A DNA stretch of 10,790 nucleotides from JADYYB01 sp964402985 (GTDB taxonomy: Bacteria; Pseudomonadota; Alphaproteobacteria; Rhizobiales; Kaistiaceae): contig CAYOET010000166.1 in NCBI GenBank assembly GCA_964402985.1, forward strand, positions 1 to 10,790, given 5' to 3'. Below the pieces are notes generated by a model. That model saw only the letters and a program-made list of their open reading frames with translations, made no database searches and had not been told where the DNA came from. Shown piece after piece: positions 1-6,627 of this stretch (positions within the stretch are counted from its first letter, which is position 1; the number at the start of each line of letters is the position of its first letter). A program made the translations under genes and the position numbers.

Positions 1-926
1 CCGACCACCGACAGCAGCGCGCTGACGATGAAGCCCTTGTAGAGCGCGCCCATGATCGAGTTGTTGGCCCCGAGCTTCACGAAGAAGGTCCCGGCGATCG
101 AGGTCAGCGCGCAGACGCCGGCGATGGCCAGTGGATAGATCATGGCGCTGCCGAGGATGTCGCTGCCGACGAAATAGATCGAGCTCAGCACCATCGTGGC
201 GACGACCGTCACGGCGTAGGTCTCGAAGAGGTCGGCCGCCATGCCGGCGCAGTCGCCAACATTGTCGCCCACGTTGTCGGCGATGGTCGCCGGGTTGCGC
301 GGATCGTCCTCCGGAATGCCGGCTTCGACCTTGCCGACGAGGTCGCCGCCGACGTCGGCGCCCTTGGTGAAGATGCCGCCGCCGAGACGGGCGAAGATCG
401 AGATCAGCGAGGCGCCGAAGCCGAGCGCGACCAGCGCATCGACCACGACACGGTCATTCGGCGCAAAGCCGGCGAACTGGGTGAGGATGATGTAGTAGAT
501 CACGACCCCGAGGAGCGCGAGACCCGCGACCAGCATGCCAGTGATCGCCCCCGACCGGAACGCGATCTCGAGGCCCGCCGCAAGGCTCACGCTCGAGGCC
601 TGCGCCGTACGCACATTGGCCCGCACCGAGACCAGCATGCCGACAAAACCGGCCGCTCCCGAGAGGACCGAGCCGATCAGGAACCCGATCGCGACGGGGA
701 TGGAGAGCAGCCACCATAGGAGGGAGAAGATCACCACGCCGACGATGGCGATCGTGGTGTACTGCCTGGTCAGGTAGGCCTGAGCGCCCTCCTGGATCGC
801 CGCCGCGATCTCCTGCATCCGGGCAGTGCCCGCATCGGCCGCCAGAACCAGCCTTGCCGCCCAGACGCCGTAACCGACCGATATCAGGCCACACAGAACA
901 ACGAGATACGTCACTGCTATAGTCAC
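1..926 (-). CDS. hppA: Membrane-bound proton-translocating pyrophosphatase HppA (N-terminal 308 codons, cut by window edge)
   Basis: This integral membrane ion pump hydrolyses pyrophosphate and moves protons across the membrane. The frame is open from a GTG start to the window edge. Hydrophobic segments lie near residues 3-25, 57-77, 79-100, 128-150 and 162-180. They are followed by the family hallmark: GGGIFTKGADVGGDLVGKVE at about 182-201, then EDDPRNP at 206-212 and DNVGDNVGDCAGMAADLFE at about 217-235. These carry the acidic and lysine residues that bind Mg-pyrophosphate. The full family length is about 700 residues, so less than half is present. The residue that separates K+-dependent from K+-independent forms lies further along and cannot be read here. 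The GTG start is preceded by GGGAGG four bases upstream; a second in-frame GTG four codons later has no ribosome binding site at a suitable distance. The gene lies downstream of an MFS gene and behind its terminator, so it probably has its own promoter. Confidence 0.96.
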   Translation of the reverse strand, partial: MTIAVTYLVVLCGLISVGYGVWAARLVLAADAGTARMQEIAAAIQEGAQAYLTRQYTTIAIVGVVIFSLLWWLLSIPVAIGFLIGSVLSGAAGFVGMLVSVRANVRTAQASSVSLAAGLEIAFRSGAITGMLVAGLALLGVVIYYIILTQFAGFAPNDRVVVDALVALGFGASLISIFARLGGGIFTKGADVGGDLVGKVEAGIPEDDPRNPATIADNVGDNVGDCAGMAADLFETYAVTVVATMVLSSIYFVGSDILGSAMIYPLAIAGVCALTSIAGTFFVKLGANNSIMGALYKGFIVSALLSVV

Positions 927-943
927 GGTGCCTCCCACCAGAC

Positions 944-961
944 GCGCCGTCCCCACGGCGC
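944..961. repeat. Perfect 7-bp inverted repeat with CCCC loop ahead of hppA
   Basis: GCGCCGT and ACGGCGC form a perfect 7-bp stem around a 4-base loop. The repeat ends 17 bases before the hppA GTG start. A 10-base palindrome, GCAGCGCTGC, lies next to it at 960-969. On the hppA transcript this could be a 5' leader hairpin just ahead of the ribosome binding site, or on DNA an operator. Its function is unknown. Chance palindromes are frequent in GC-rich sequence. Confidence 0.45.
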
Positions 962-979
962 AGCGCTGCTTCGCACATT

Positions 980-1009
980 AAAAGGAGGGCGCGTTGTCGC
1001 GCCCCCTTT
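980..1009 (-). terminator. Rho-independent terminator of the MFS transporter gene
   Basis: Read on the minus strand, AAAGGGGGCGCG and CGCGCCCTCCTTT pair around a 4-base loop (12 bp with one bulged base) and run into TTTTAATG. The stem begins 37 bases after the MFS stop codon and lies before the hppA start, so it should separate the two transcription units. The U-tract is short, so termination may be incomplete. Confidence 0.7.
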
Positions 1010-1046
1010 CAAGCCGGCGAGGGTATGGCGTGACCCCTCCGATCCG

Positions 1047-2297
1047 TCAAGGAGGCGACGGCGGCTCCGGCAACGAACGCCCTCCCGCACCCAAGGTCAG
1101 CCAGGCGAGCGCCCCGAGCGCCAGCGCAACCACGGGGAAGACGACCAGATTGACCGCGTTCCAGCCGGCGAGCGCGAACACGCCCCCCGATCCCGCCGAG
1201 GCCACCGCGACGAAACCGAACACCAGGAGATCGTTGAGTCCCTGCGCCTTCGACGCCTCCTCCGGCCGGTAGGTGTCGGTGAGCATCGCCGTCGCCCCCA
1301 CGAACCCGAAATTCCAGCCCACCCCGAGGAGAATCAGCGTCACCCAGAAATGCGCGACGTCCGCTCCCGTCAGCGCAACCACCGAACATGCGACGAGGAG
1401 CGCGAGGCCCGTCGCCACCACCCTCTCTTTCCCGAACCGCGCGATCAGATTGCCGGTGAAGAAGCTCGGAGCAAACATCGCGATCACGTGCCACTGGATC
1501 CCCAGCGTCGCCTGCGAGTGGCTGTGTCCGACCGCGATCATCGCCAGCGGCGCGGCCGTCATCACCAGGCTCATCATCGCAAACGAGGCGATCGCACAGG
1601 CCACCGCCACAACGAACCGCGGCTGCCGCGCGATCTCCGACAGCGATCGACCAACGCCGCCAGCACCAGCGCCCCTCCGCGCCGGGGAGGTGTCCTCGAG
1701 CCACCACAAAGCTACCGCCGCGACCGCCATCAACCCAATGATGGCGATGAACGGTCCCGCGAACTCATTGCCCGCGAACAGCCCGTCGGAGAGGAGCAGG
1801 ACCTGCGGCCCGATCACCGCCGCCGCAACCCCGCCGATCATCACCCACGAAATCGCCTTGGCCTTGGTCGCTGCGTCCGGCGCCCCGTCCGCCGCCGCGA
1901 ACCGGTACTGCTGCATGAACGTGCCCGACACGCCGATGAGCATCGCGCCCGCGATCAACCCGGCGAAGCTTGCGCCAAGGATCGCGAGGCCGCCCACGAG
2001 GCCACCCAACGCGCCGATCAGCGCCCCGACGAGAAACCCGAAACGCCGCCCGAGCTTGGCGAGGAGGAGCGCCACCGGCGCCGCCGCGATCGCGACCCCG
2101 ACGCTGAACCCCGTCACCGGCAGCGTCGCCATCCAATGATGCTCCGAATCGAGCAGCGGCAGGGCGGCGAGCGCGCCGAGCGTGATGACGATCGGGGCCG
2201 CCGCGCCGGCAAAAGCGCTCGCCGTCGCCAGGATGAAGGCATTGCGCCGCGCCCGTTCGGCCGGCGTCTGACCCGCTGAACTCTCGGCCGCTGACAT
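1047..2297 (-). CDS. MFS transporter, substrate unknown
   Basis: The product is a 416-residue inner-membrane protein with the size and layout of a major facilitator superfamily permease. About twelve hydrophobic segments can be seen, roughly at residues 20-50, 58-78, 87-105, 108-128, 150-172, 180-200, 229-251, 265-285, 297-318, 322-342, 357-378 and 382-404. A longer polar loop at about 200-228 separates the two halves. LAKLGRRFGF near residues 79-88 resembles the MFS loop 2-3 motif, and MQQYRFAAAD at about 128-137 sits at the end of the fourth segment. No substrate-defining motif is recognised. The ATG start is supported by AGGGGG and GAGG just upstream. The gene begins 65 bp after thiL, so it may be the last gene of the cofactor operon, and it ends in a hairpin terminator. 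A link to riboflavin or thiamine transport is possible only by position. Confidence 0.88.
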   Translation of the reverse strand: MSAAESSAGQTPAERARRNAFILATASAFAGAAAPIVITLGALAALPLLDSEHHWMATLPVTGFSVGVAIAAAPVALLLAKLGRRFGFLVGALIGALGGLVGGLAILGASFAGLIAGAMLIGVSGTFMQQYRFAAADGAPDAATKAKAISWVMIGGVAAAVIGPQVLLLSDGLFAGNEFAGPFIAIIGLMAVAAVALWWLEDTSPARRGAGAGGVGRSLSEIARQPRFVVAVACAIASFAMMSLVMTAAPLAMIAVGHSHSQATLGIQWHVIAMFAPSFFTGNLIARFGKERVVATGLALLVACSVVALTGADVAHFWVTLILLGVGWNFGFVGATAMLTDTYRPEEASKAQGLNDLLVFGFVAVASAGSGGVFALAGWNAVNLVVFPVVALALGALAWLTLGAGGRSLPEPPSPP

Positions 2298-2362
2298 CGC
2301 CTCGTTCCCCCTGCACTATCCATAGTCCAAGGCCGCGGCGGTCGCCACGGTCTCCGCGCGGA

Positions 2363-3352
2363 TCAGAAGTGCGAGAAGGATGCAGCGCTGAAGCTTAACG
2401 CCTGCCCGCTCTCGTCAAACACCTTCGGCTCTTCGTCGCCGCTGACGATCCGGCCGATGAAGGTGACTGGCACGCCCGCCTCGCTCGCCGCCAGCGCGAA
2501 CGCGTCCGCCTCGCTCTCCGCGACCGTGGCGAGGATCTCGTAATCGTCGCCCCCGGTCAGCGCCGTGTCGAACGCCGGCGCATAGGTGGCGATGGCCCGC
2601 TTGGCGGCCGGCGACAGCGGTATCGCAGGCCGCGCAAGCTCCCCCGAGACGCCCGACGCCGCGCACAGCTTCACGAAATCCCCGACCAGGCCATCCGAGA
2701 CGTCGAGCGCTGCCGAAGCATGCCTCCGAAGCGCCCCCGCCAGCGCCACGCGCGGCTGCGGCAGGAGATACCGGTTGACGAGGTATTCGCTCTCCTCGCG
2801 CGGCAGCGTCATGCGCCCTTGCCGCACCAGCAGCCCCAAGGCCGCATCCCCGATCGTCCCCGTCACCGCCACGAAGTCGCCGACCTTGGCCCCGGTGCGA
2901 TGCACGAACGAGCCCGAAGGCTGCCGCCCGATCACCGACACGTTGATCGTCGTCCCCCCGCTCGCCCGCACGGTATCCCCGCCGGCAAGCGTGATCCGGA
3001 ACTGCTGCTGCTCGCGCCGCAGTCCTTCGGAGAACCCCGACAGCCAGTTCTCCGTCCAATCGCTCCGGAGCGCGAGCGAGAGGAGATAGTGGAGCGGCTC
3101 GGCTCCTTTGGCGGCGAGGTCGGAGAGATTCACCCGTAGCGCTTTGGCCGCGACAAGGTCGGGCGGATCGTTCGCGAAGAAATGGACCCCCTCGACCAGC
3201 ATGTCGGTGCTGAGGACAAGGTCCTCCCCCGCCAGCTGGCGCAGGATCGCGGCGTCGTCGAACAGCCCGAGCGCGCCCGGCGCAGTGGCCAACGGCCGGA
3301 AATAGCGCGCGATCGCCGCCATCTCGCTCGGCCGCTGAGGTTCCTTCGCCAA
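2363..3352 (-). CDS. thiL: Thiamine-monophosphate kinase ThiL
   Basis: ThiL phosphorylates thiamine monophosphate with ATP to give thiamine diphosphate, the last step of cofactor synthesis, in the cytoplasm. The 329-residue product matches the family length. Visible motifs in order are FDDAAIL (31-37) and STDMLVEGVHF (48-58), which hold metal-binding aspartates; KALRVNLSDLAAKGA (70-84); GGDTVRASG (124-132); DVSDGL (217-222); and GGDDYEI (267-273). I chose the TTG start two bases after the nusB stop because the family begins shortly before an S-E-x-x-x-I-x-R-Y-F stretch, here residues 9-18. The first ATG (3322) would cut this stretch, and longer extensions would run deep into nusB. No good ribosome binding site precedes the TTG, so translation is probably coupled to nusB. 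The start is the least certain part; the function is well supported. Confidence 0.93.
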   Translation of the reverse strand: MAKEPQRPSEMAAIARYFRPLATAPGALGLFDDAAILRQLAGEDLVLSTDMLVEGVHFFANDPPDLVAAKALRVNLSDLAAKGAEPLHYLLSLALRSDWTENWLSGFSEGLRREQQQFRITLAGGDTVRASGGTTINVSVIGRQPSGSFVHRTGAKVGDFVAVTGTIGDAALGLLVRQGRMTLPREESEYLVNRYLLPQPRVALAGALRRHASAALDVSDGLVGDFVKLCAASGVSGELARPAIPLSPAAKRAIATYAPAFDTALTGGDDYEILATVAESEADAFALAASEAGVPVTFIGRIVSGDEEPKVFDESGQALSFSAASFSHF

Positions 3353-3354
3353 GA

Positions 3355-3858
3355 TCAGGCGTCCGCCGCGCGGGAAGTCGGCGCCGCCGGACGTATCCGC
3401 TTGGCGAGCGCGTCGAGGACGCCGTTCACCAGCCGCGGCTCCTCGCCCGCGAAGAACGCCTTGGCGACGTCGACATATTCGCTGATCACCACCGGCGCAG
3501 GCACGTCCTTCCGGCTCCGCAGCTCGTGCGCGGCGGACCTCAGGATCGCCCGCAGCGTCACGTCGATGCGCGCCAGCGGCCACCCGGCGAGCAGCGTCTC
3601 GTGGATCGCGGGATCGAGTTCGAGCTGGGTGCGCACCACCCCCGTGACGATGTCGCGGAAGAAGGCTGAATCGGCGTCGCGATACTGGATCCCGTCCAGC
3701 TCGTGCCCAAGCCGGAAGGTCTCGAACTCAGCCAGCACTTCCTCGACCGGCGTCCCGGCGATGTCCATCTGGTAGAGCGCCTGCACGGCGGCGAGACGCG
3801 CGGAGCTGCGCTGGTTGCCCGGCCGGACGGCTTTCTCGGTGGAGGCTTCCTCAGGCAT
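3355..3858 (-). CDS. nusB: Transcription antitermination factor NusB
   Basis: NusB binds the boxA RNA element with NusE (ribosomal protein S10) and takes part in antitermination complexes on rRNA operons. The 167-residue product has the all-helical NusB pattern: SARLAAVQALYQMD near residues 19-32 (first helix, RNA-binding surface), a central FFRDIVTGV segment, and the conserved end with VVISEYVDVAKAFF, EPRLVNGVLDALAK. The first 15 or so residues are a charged extension. The ATG overlaps the ribH stop by 8 bp (ATGCCTGA). AAGAGG lies about 13 bases upstream inside ribH, so the two genes are likely translationally coupled. The ribH-nusB pairing is widespread in bacteria. A longer in-frame start inside ribH was rejected because it adds an unconserved arginine-rich leader. 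Confidence 0.95.
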   Translation of the reverse strand: MPEEASTEKAVRPGNQRSSARLAAVQALYQMDIAGTPVEEVLAEFETFRLGHELDGIQYRDADSAFFRDIVTGVVRTQLELDPAIHETLLAGWPLARIDVTLRAILRSAAHELRSRKDVPAPVVISEYVDVAKAFFAGEEPRLVNGVLDALAKRIRPAAPTSRAADA

Positions 3859-4309
3859 TGACGCGATTGAACCTCTTGGCGAGTTCGACGAGCGCGAGCG
3901 CCGCGTCCACCGCGCCGCCGCCCTTGTTGCCGCCATCGACCCGCGCCCGTTCCCAGGCCTGGGCGTGTGTTTCCGTGGTCAGGATGCCATTCCCTATCGC
4001 AAGCCCCTGCTCGATAGCGAGGTCCATGAGGCCGCGGGCGGACTCCCGGGCGACGATATCGTAGTGCCCGGTCTCGCCGCGGATGACGCAGCCGAGCGCG
4101 ACATACCCGTCGAACCGCGCGCCGGCGCCGTTCCCCCTGGCCGCGATCGCGACCGCGCCCGGAATCTCTAACGCGCCCGGCACCGTCACCAGTTCATACG
4201 TCGCACCCGCGCGCTCGATCGCGGCGAGCGCGCCGCGCACGAGTTCGTCCGTAATGTCGTCGTAGAACCTCGCCTCGACGAGGAGGAGGTGCGGCTTCCG
4301 ATCGCCCAT
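3851..4309 (-). CDS. ribH: 6,7-dimethyl-8-ribityllumazine synthase RibH
   Basis: Lumazine synthase condenses 5-amino-6-ribitylaminouracil with 3,4-dihydroxy-2-butanone 4-phosphate, the penultimate step of riboflavin synthesis. The 152-residue product shows the family signatures: ARFYDD at 13-18 (aromatic residue stacking on the pyrimidine), PGALEIP at 44-50, GCVIRGETGHYDIV at 73-86 with the phosphate-binding loop and the likely catalytic His82, and NGILTTE at 107-113. The ATG start fits the family, which begins a few residues before the first beta strand. A TTG four codons upstream (4321) is an alternative; neither has a strong ribosome binding site. A 72-bp gap with a hairpin separates it from ribE upstream, the widest gap inside this cluster. 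The 3' end overlaps nusB by 8 bp. Confidence 0.95.
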   Translation of the reverse strand: MGDRKPHLLLVEARFYDDITDELVRGALAAIERAGATYELVTVPGALEIPGAVAIAARGNGAGARFDGYVALGCVIRGETGHYDIVARESARGLMDLAIEQGLAIGNGILTTETHAQAWERARVDGGNKGGGAVDAALALVELAKRFNRVNA

Positions 4310-4356
4310 CGCTGCTTTCAACGTCCCGAAATTTGCGCGGACAACATCACTCCGGA

Positions 4357-4380
4357 CGGCCGAAGTCCAGCGTTCGGCTG
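4357..4380. repeat. Inverted repeat in the ribE-ribH gap
   Basis: CGGCCGAA (4357-4364) pairs with TTCGGCTG (4373-4380) around an 8-base loop, giving 8 bp with one G-T pair on the plus strand. It lies immediately after the ribE stop codon. There is no T-tract on the minus strand, so it is not a standard intrinsic terminator. It could protect the 3' end of ribE mRNA or tune ribH expression. I see no FMN riboswitch consensus in this gap. Confidence 0.4.
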
Positions 4381-4381
4381 G

Positions 4382-4984
4382 TCAGGCGGTCGCGGCCAGG
4401 CGCGCCAGATAGCGGGCGAGGAGATCGACTTCAAGATTCACGCTGTCGCCCACCTGCCGCTCGCCCCACGTGGTGACCGCCAATGTGTGGGGAATGAGGT
4501 GGCAATCGAACCGGTTACCGTCCACGTGATTGACGGTCAGCGAGGTCCCGTCCAGCGCAACCGAGCCCTTGGCGGCAATGAAGCGGGCGAGCGCCTCCGG
4601 CGCCTCGAAGCCGAACTTCACCGTTTCGCCGATATCCTGCCGCGACAGGATGCGCGCGACCCCATCGACATGCCCCTGGACGATATGCCCGCCGAGTTCG
4701 TCCCCCGCCTTGAGCGGCCGCTCGAGATTGACGCGGGTCCCGACGTCCCACTCTCCCACGTTGGTGACGTCGAGCGTCTCCGGCCCGGCCTGGATCGTGA
4801 ACACCGACCCGATCCCGTCCGCCTCGCGCTTCACCGCCGTCAGGCATACCCCGGCGCAGGAGATCGACGCACCGATCGAAATGCTCTCGGCGTGGTAGGG
4901 AGAGGAGATGCCGAACGCTACGACCGGCCCCCACTGGCGCCGGCTGCGAACCTTACCCACCGCATCGACCAAACCGGTGAACAC
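4382..4984 (-). CDS. ribE: Riboflavin synthase alpha subunit RibE
   Basis: Riboflavin synthase dismutates two molecules of 6,7-dimethyl-8-ribityllumazine to riboflavin and the pyrimidine precursor, the last step of the pathway. The 200-residue product has the family's tandem lumazine-binding barrels. The first begins with MFTGLV (1-6) and includes SCAGVCLTAV (42-51). The second, from about residue 98, includes GHIVQGHVDG (99-108) and the equivalent LDGTSLTVNHVDG (144-156), ending with VNLEVDLLARYLARL. The start is GTG. It fits because the family nearly always begins MFTG, and the codon directly abuts the ribD stop (TGAGTG), which suggests translational coupling. Together with RibH it completes the pathway from the RibD product. 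Some databases call this gene ribC or risA. Confidence 0.96.
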   Translation of the reverse strand: MFTGLVDAVGKVRSRRQWGPVVAFGISSPYHAESISIGASISCAGVCLTAVKREADGIGSVFTIQAGPETLDVTNVGEWDVGTRVNLERPLKAGDELGGHIVQGHVDGVARILSRQDIGETVKFGFEAPEALARFIAAKGSVALDGTSLTVNHVDGNRFDCHLIPHTLAVTTWGERQVGDSVNLEVDLLARYLARLAATA

Positions 4985-6124
4985 TCAGGCTCTCAGGTAA
5001 CGGCGGAAATGATCTTCGCCGATCATCGAATCCTCGGCGAGTCGATAGCGCGGGCTTCGGTCGACGGCGGACAGCGCCAGCCCCGCGAGCGCGCGGATGC
5101 CGTCCGGCCCGACGATCACCGGCGCGCGGATCAGGATGACCTCCTGCGCGAGGTCGTTGGAAACGAGCGAAGCGGCGACCTTCGCCCCGCCCTCCGCGAG
5201 CACCCGAGTGATCCCGCGTTCGGAAAGCGCCGTCAGCGCGTCGGCGATCGCGAGCCCCCCTGATCCTGTCCCCACCTCGATAACCTCCACCCCCGCCGCC
5301 GCCAGCGCGTTCCGCTTCTCCGCCGGCGCGCCCGGCGACACGATCAGCCACAGCGGCTTCTCGCCCGCCGACTGAACGAGCTTGGAAGCGATCGGCAGCC
5401 GCGCGTTCGTGTCGAGGATCACGCGGATCGGCGAGCGGTCTTCGAGACCCGGGTGCCGGACCGTAAGCCGCGGATCGTCGACCAGAGCCGTTCCGATCCC
5501 GATCATCACCACGTCCGACTCGGCGCGCAGCGCCTGCACCCGGTCGAACGCCGCCTTACCAGTGATCATCATCCGATCGCCCCCGGCCTTGCCGATCATC
5601 CCGTCCGCCGAGATACCCAGCTTCAAGGTGACCGCCGGCCGACCGCACGCGATGCGGCTGAGATGCCCCGCATGCGCGACCTTCGCCTCGCGCTCCAGCA
5701 CCCCGGTCTGAACCTCGACCCCGCCGCCCGTCAGGATCGCGTGCCCCTCCCCCGTCGTGCGCGGGTCGGGATCAGCCATCGCGCTGACGACGCGTTTCAC
5801 CCCCGCCTCGACGAGCATATGCGCGCACGGCTCGCCCCGCCCCTGGTGGGCGCACGGCTCGAGCGTCACGTAGACCGTGGCGCCCCGAGCCTCCCCCCCG
5901 GCCATCGCCAGCGCGAACGCCTCGGCATGCGGCCGCCCGCCGACGCCGGTCCAGCCGCGTCCGACCACGCGCGGCTCGCCGCCGTCGAAGCGCACCACCA
6001 GCGCGCCGACCGCGGGGTTGGGATGCGTCCGCCCGAGATTGCGCCGGCCGAGCCGCAGCGCCGCCGCCATGAACCGGCGATCGAGATCCGGATCGACCGC
6101 GCCCTTCACGCCGCTCTCAGCCAT
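4985..6124 (-). CDS. ribD: Bifunctional riboflavin deaminase-reductase RibD
   Basis: RibD performs two steps of riboflavin synthesis: deamination of the diaminopyrimidinone, then NADPH-dependent reduction of the ribosyl side chain. The 379-residue product has both domains. The N-terminal deaminase shows THPNPAVGALVV (33-44), the zinc and catalytic HAE (66-68) and PCAHQGRGEPC (90-100) with the two zinc cysteines. The C-terminal reductase, from about residue 164, shows VTLKLGISADGMIG, SDVVMIGIGTALVDDP, RVILDTNARLP and LAEGGAKVAASL. The ATG overlaps the nrdR stop by 8 bp (ATGGCTGA). No ribosome binding site is visible, which suggests coupling to nrdR. An in-frame start nine codons upstream was rejected because it extends into nrdR and adds no conserved residues. 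Confidence 0.97.
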   Translation of the reverse strand: MAESGVKGAVDPDLDRRFMAAALRLGRRNLGRTHPNPAVGALVVRFDGGEPRVVGRGWTGVGGRPHAEAFALAMAGGEARGATVYVTLEPCAHQGRGEPCAHMLVEAGVKRVVSAMADPDPRTTGEGHAILTGGGVEVQTGVLEREAKVAHAGHLSRIACGRPAVTLKLGISADGMIGKAGGDRMMITGKAAFDRVQALRAESDVVMIGIGTALVDDPRLTVRHPGLEDRSPIRVILDTNARLPIASKLVQSAGEKPLWLIVSPGAPAEKRNALAAAGVEVIEVGTGSGGLAIADALTALSERGITRVLAEGGAKVAASLVSNDLAQEVILIRAPVIVGPDGIRALAGLALSAVDRSPRYRLAEDSMIGEDHFRRYLRA

Positions 6125-6608
6125 GCAGCTTGGCCGGCCGCGCCGGGCCACCCTCGGGTTCGCCGGTCAGCTCGTCGATCAGGTCCTCGAAATCCTTGGC
6201 CTCGCGGAAGTTCTTGTACACCGACGCGAACCGCACATAGGCGACATCATCGAGGCTCTTCAGCCCCTCCATCACCAGCCGGCCGATTTCCTCCGAGGCG
6301 ACGTCGCCCTCGCTCGAGCTCTCGAGCTTCCGCACGATCGCGCTCACCATTCGGTCGATGCGCTCCGGGTCGACCGGCCGCTTGCGCAGCGCCACCTCGA
6401 CCGAGCGGAGCAGCTTGTCGCGGTCGAACGGCACGCGCCGCCCGCTCCGCTTCACCACCGTCAGCTCGCGCAGCTGGATGCGCTCGAAGGTCGTGAAGCG
6501 TCCGCCGCAATTCGGGCAATGCCGCCGCCGGCGGATCGCCATGTTGTCGTCGGACGGCCGCGAGTCTTTGACCTGCGTGTCGTCGTGGCCGCAATAGGGG
6601 CAGCGCAT
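6117..6608 (-). CDS. nrdR: Transcriptional repressor NrdR
   Basis: NrdR senses ATP and dATP and represses ribonucleotide reductase genes by binding paired NrdR boxes. The 163-residue product is typical for the family. The N-terminal zinc ribbon has cysteines at 3, 6, 31 and 34 (CPYC and CPNC), with the arginine-rich RRRRHCP stretch between. The ATP-cone domain follows at about 49-139, with VVKRSGRRVPFDRDKL and, at its end, YVRFASVYKNF. The C-terminal tail is proline and glycine rich. A ribosome binding site of the AAGG/GGAAG type lies directly upstream, and glyA ends 19 bp before the gene. The nrdR-ribD link is common across proteobacteria and does not by itself show that NrdR regulates riboflavin genes. 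I saw no convincing NrdR box in the window. Confidence 0.97.
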   Translation of the reverse strand: MRCPYCGHDDTQVKDSRPSDDNMAIRRRRHCPNCGGRFTTFERIQLRELTVVKRSGRRVPFDRDKLLRSVEVALRKRPVDPERIDRMVSAIVRKLESSSEGDVASEEIGRLVMEGLKSLDDVAYVRFASVYKNFREAKDFEDLIDELTGEPEGGPARPAKLHG

Positions 6609-6627
6609 CTTCCGCCTTCGCGGGCCT

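Noticed and set aside
454..978. Minus-strand frame of 174 codons overlapping the start of hppA
   Set aside because: The hppA frame here has unmistakable family motifs; this reading is a frame-shifted shadow of it.
3353..3583. N-terminal extension of ThiL into nusB
   Set aside because: The added residues are an out-of-frame reading of nusB, rich in Arg, Ala and Gly, and the extended protein would be much longer than the family.
4310..4381. FMN riboswitch in the rib cluster
   Set aside because: None of the conserved FMN aptamer segments could be found here or in the glyA leader, and the gaps are too short to hold the whole element.
4289..5263. Long plus-strand open frame (324 codons) opposite ribH, ribE and ribD
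   Set aside because: It crosses three well-supported genes on the other strand, has shadow-like composition and shows no recognisable motif or ribosome binding site.
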